Shown here piece by piece: positions 63,251-64,000 of a DNA stretch of 64,000 bases (positions within the stretch are counted from its first letter, which is position 1; the number at the start of each line of letters is the position of its first letter). The stretch is from Nannochloropsis oceanica (lineage: Eukaryota; Sar; Eustigmatophyceae; Eustigmatales; Monodopsidaceae): NCBI GenBank assembly GCA_004519485.1, contig CP038117.1, positions 372,001 to 436,000 of the forward strand, in the 5' to 3' direction. The notes beneath the pieces are model-generated. The model was not told where the DNA came from. It did not search any database and was given only the letters and a program-made list of their open reading frames with translations. The translations under genes and the position numbers were made by a program.

Positions 63251-64000
63251 ATGTTCCTCCTCCGCCTTGCCCCTCGACGCCTCCAGTCCCAGGCAGAAGC
63301 AGCCCAGCGCTGCGGCCTGGCAACCACCACAACAGCACCACCGTCACAAAAGGCAACGTCGCTCATCGCAGAAACCTTGGCTGATATGGAAGAGGAAGCG
63401 GCAGCAAAGGCCGCTGCAAGCAAAAGTCCCTTCAACCCGACTATGCCACCCACGGGCGGTGCAGCAGAACTCAAGGCCATGGGACGCACGCGCCTATCCC
63501 TTGAAGAGCGAAAGCGGCGGCGACGAGCTCTCGATGGGCTGGGCATCGCACCCTTCGGTCAGTTTCTGAAGCAGCAGGGCCTGGGGCTTGAACGAGCACC
63601 GACCGACACCCTCCAGCTCAACATCGGGCTGTATTGCAATCAAGCCTGCAACCATTGCCACGTCGAGAGCTCGCCCAAGCGCACCCAAGAAATGATGACC
63701 CGGGAAACCGCGGATCGTTGCCTTGATTTCTTACGGCGGTCCCCCTCCATTCGTACGCTGGACTTGACGGGAGGTGCCCCGGAGCTGAATGCGCAATTCA
63801 GGCATCTAGTCACAGAGGCCACGCCTTTGGGGGTCTCCATCATCGATCGCTGCAACCTTACAGTGTTGGAAGAGCCAGGCCAAGAAGACTTGGCTACCTT
63901 CTTGGCCAATCATCAAGTCAAGGTGGTGGCATCCATGCCTTGCTACGAGGAAGAAAACGTGAAGCGACAACGAGGGAGCTCGGTCTACCACCGATCCATC
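63251..64000 (+). CDS. ArsS-like arsenosugar biosynthesis radical SAM protein, 5' part
   Basis: Starts at the ATG at 63251 and is open to the window end (250 codons seen), so the C-terminal domain lies outside. N terminus 'MFLLRLAPRRLQSQ' looks like a mitochondrial presequence. A basic segment 'RLSLEERKRRRRALDGLGIA' precedes the radical SAM core. The 4Fe-4S ligands lie in 'YCNQACNHCHVESSPKR' (Cys129, 133, 136). Further family signatures: 'LDLTGGAPELNAQFRHLV', 'SIIDRCNLTVLEEPGQEDLA' and 'VVASMPCYEEENVKRQRG'. These match the ArsS group, which attaches the ribosyl/deoxyadenosyl part in arsenosugar formation after ArsM methylation. No ArsM is visible here; it might lie beyond 64000. Confidence 0.88.
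   Translation, partial: MFLLRLAPRRLQSQAEAAQRCGLATTTTAPPSQKATSLIAETLADMEEEAAAKAAASKSPFNPTMPPTGGAAELKAMGRTRLSLEERKRRRRALDGLGIAPFGQFLKQQGLGLERAPTDTLQLNIGLYCNQACNHCHVESSPKRTQEMMTRETADRCLDFLRRSPSIRTLDLTGGAPELNAQFRHLVTEATPLGVSIIDRCNLTVLEEPGQEDLATFLANHQVKVVASMPCYEEENVKRQRGSSVYHRSI

Overview
The window looks like nuclear DNA of a photosynthetic stramenopile, most likely a eustigmatophyte of the Nannochloropsis/Microchloropsis type (inference). Genes are eukaryotic, closely packed on both strands and carry few, mostly short GT-AG introns; donor sites are typically GTRNGT. At least seven proteins begin with an ER-type signal peptide followed by the Ala-Phe or Ser-Phe cleavage motif of complex red-lineage plastids. 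Low-complexity Gln, Asn, Glu, Ser and Gly runs are frequent. I see no tRNA, rRNA, CRISPR array, transposon or viral element.

I support 30 protein genes, with exon joins worked out by hand. 1-23 kb: the 3' end of a wax ester synthase/DGAT, a mitochondrial-type cardiolipin synthase, a protein kinase with a large N-lobe insertion, the photosystem II assembly factor HCF136 (with a hidden targeting exon), a PHD-SET histone methyltransferase, a leucine-rich-repeat protein, a PX-like protein, two unrecognised membrane proteins and NOP16. 23-40 kb: a SMARCAL1-like annealing helicase, AATF/Bfr2, TSR3, the gamma-secretase subunit PEN-2, a RetSat/carotene-isomerase-like flavoprotein, a PDZ-TBC RabGAP with a 35-Asn run and a CapA-type metallophosphatase. 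40-59 kb: an S28 peptidase, a SnoaL-like plastid membrane protein, a DUF4079 plastid membrane protein containing an 11-nt microexon, a Kua/FAD4/PEDS1-type lipid desaturase, a Rab5-like GTPase, chorismate mutase, a DUF3082 plastid protein, an FtsH protease, a GOST-type 7TM protein and GatC. 59-64 kb: RNA polymerase I subunit RPA49, a RanBP1-domain nucleoporin and the 5' part of an ArsS-like arsenosugar radical-SAM enzyme that runs off the end.

These genes do not form one pathway. Two loose themes recur: ribosome production (NOP16, AATF, TSR3, RPA49) and plastid biogenesis (HCF136, DUF4079, DUF3082, FtsH, GatC, chorismate mutase, SnoaL-like). I found no convincing wholly new multi-gene system. 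The most unusual items are the 11-nt microexon, the PDZ-TBC fusion, the helicase with SUMO-interaction-like motifs near both ends, the kinase insertion domain, and bacterial-type CapA and ArsS genes in an algal nuclear genome.
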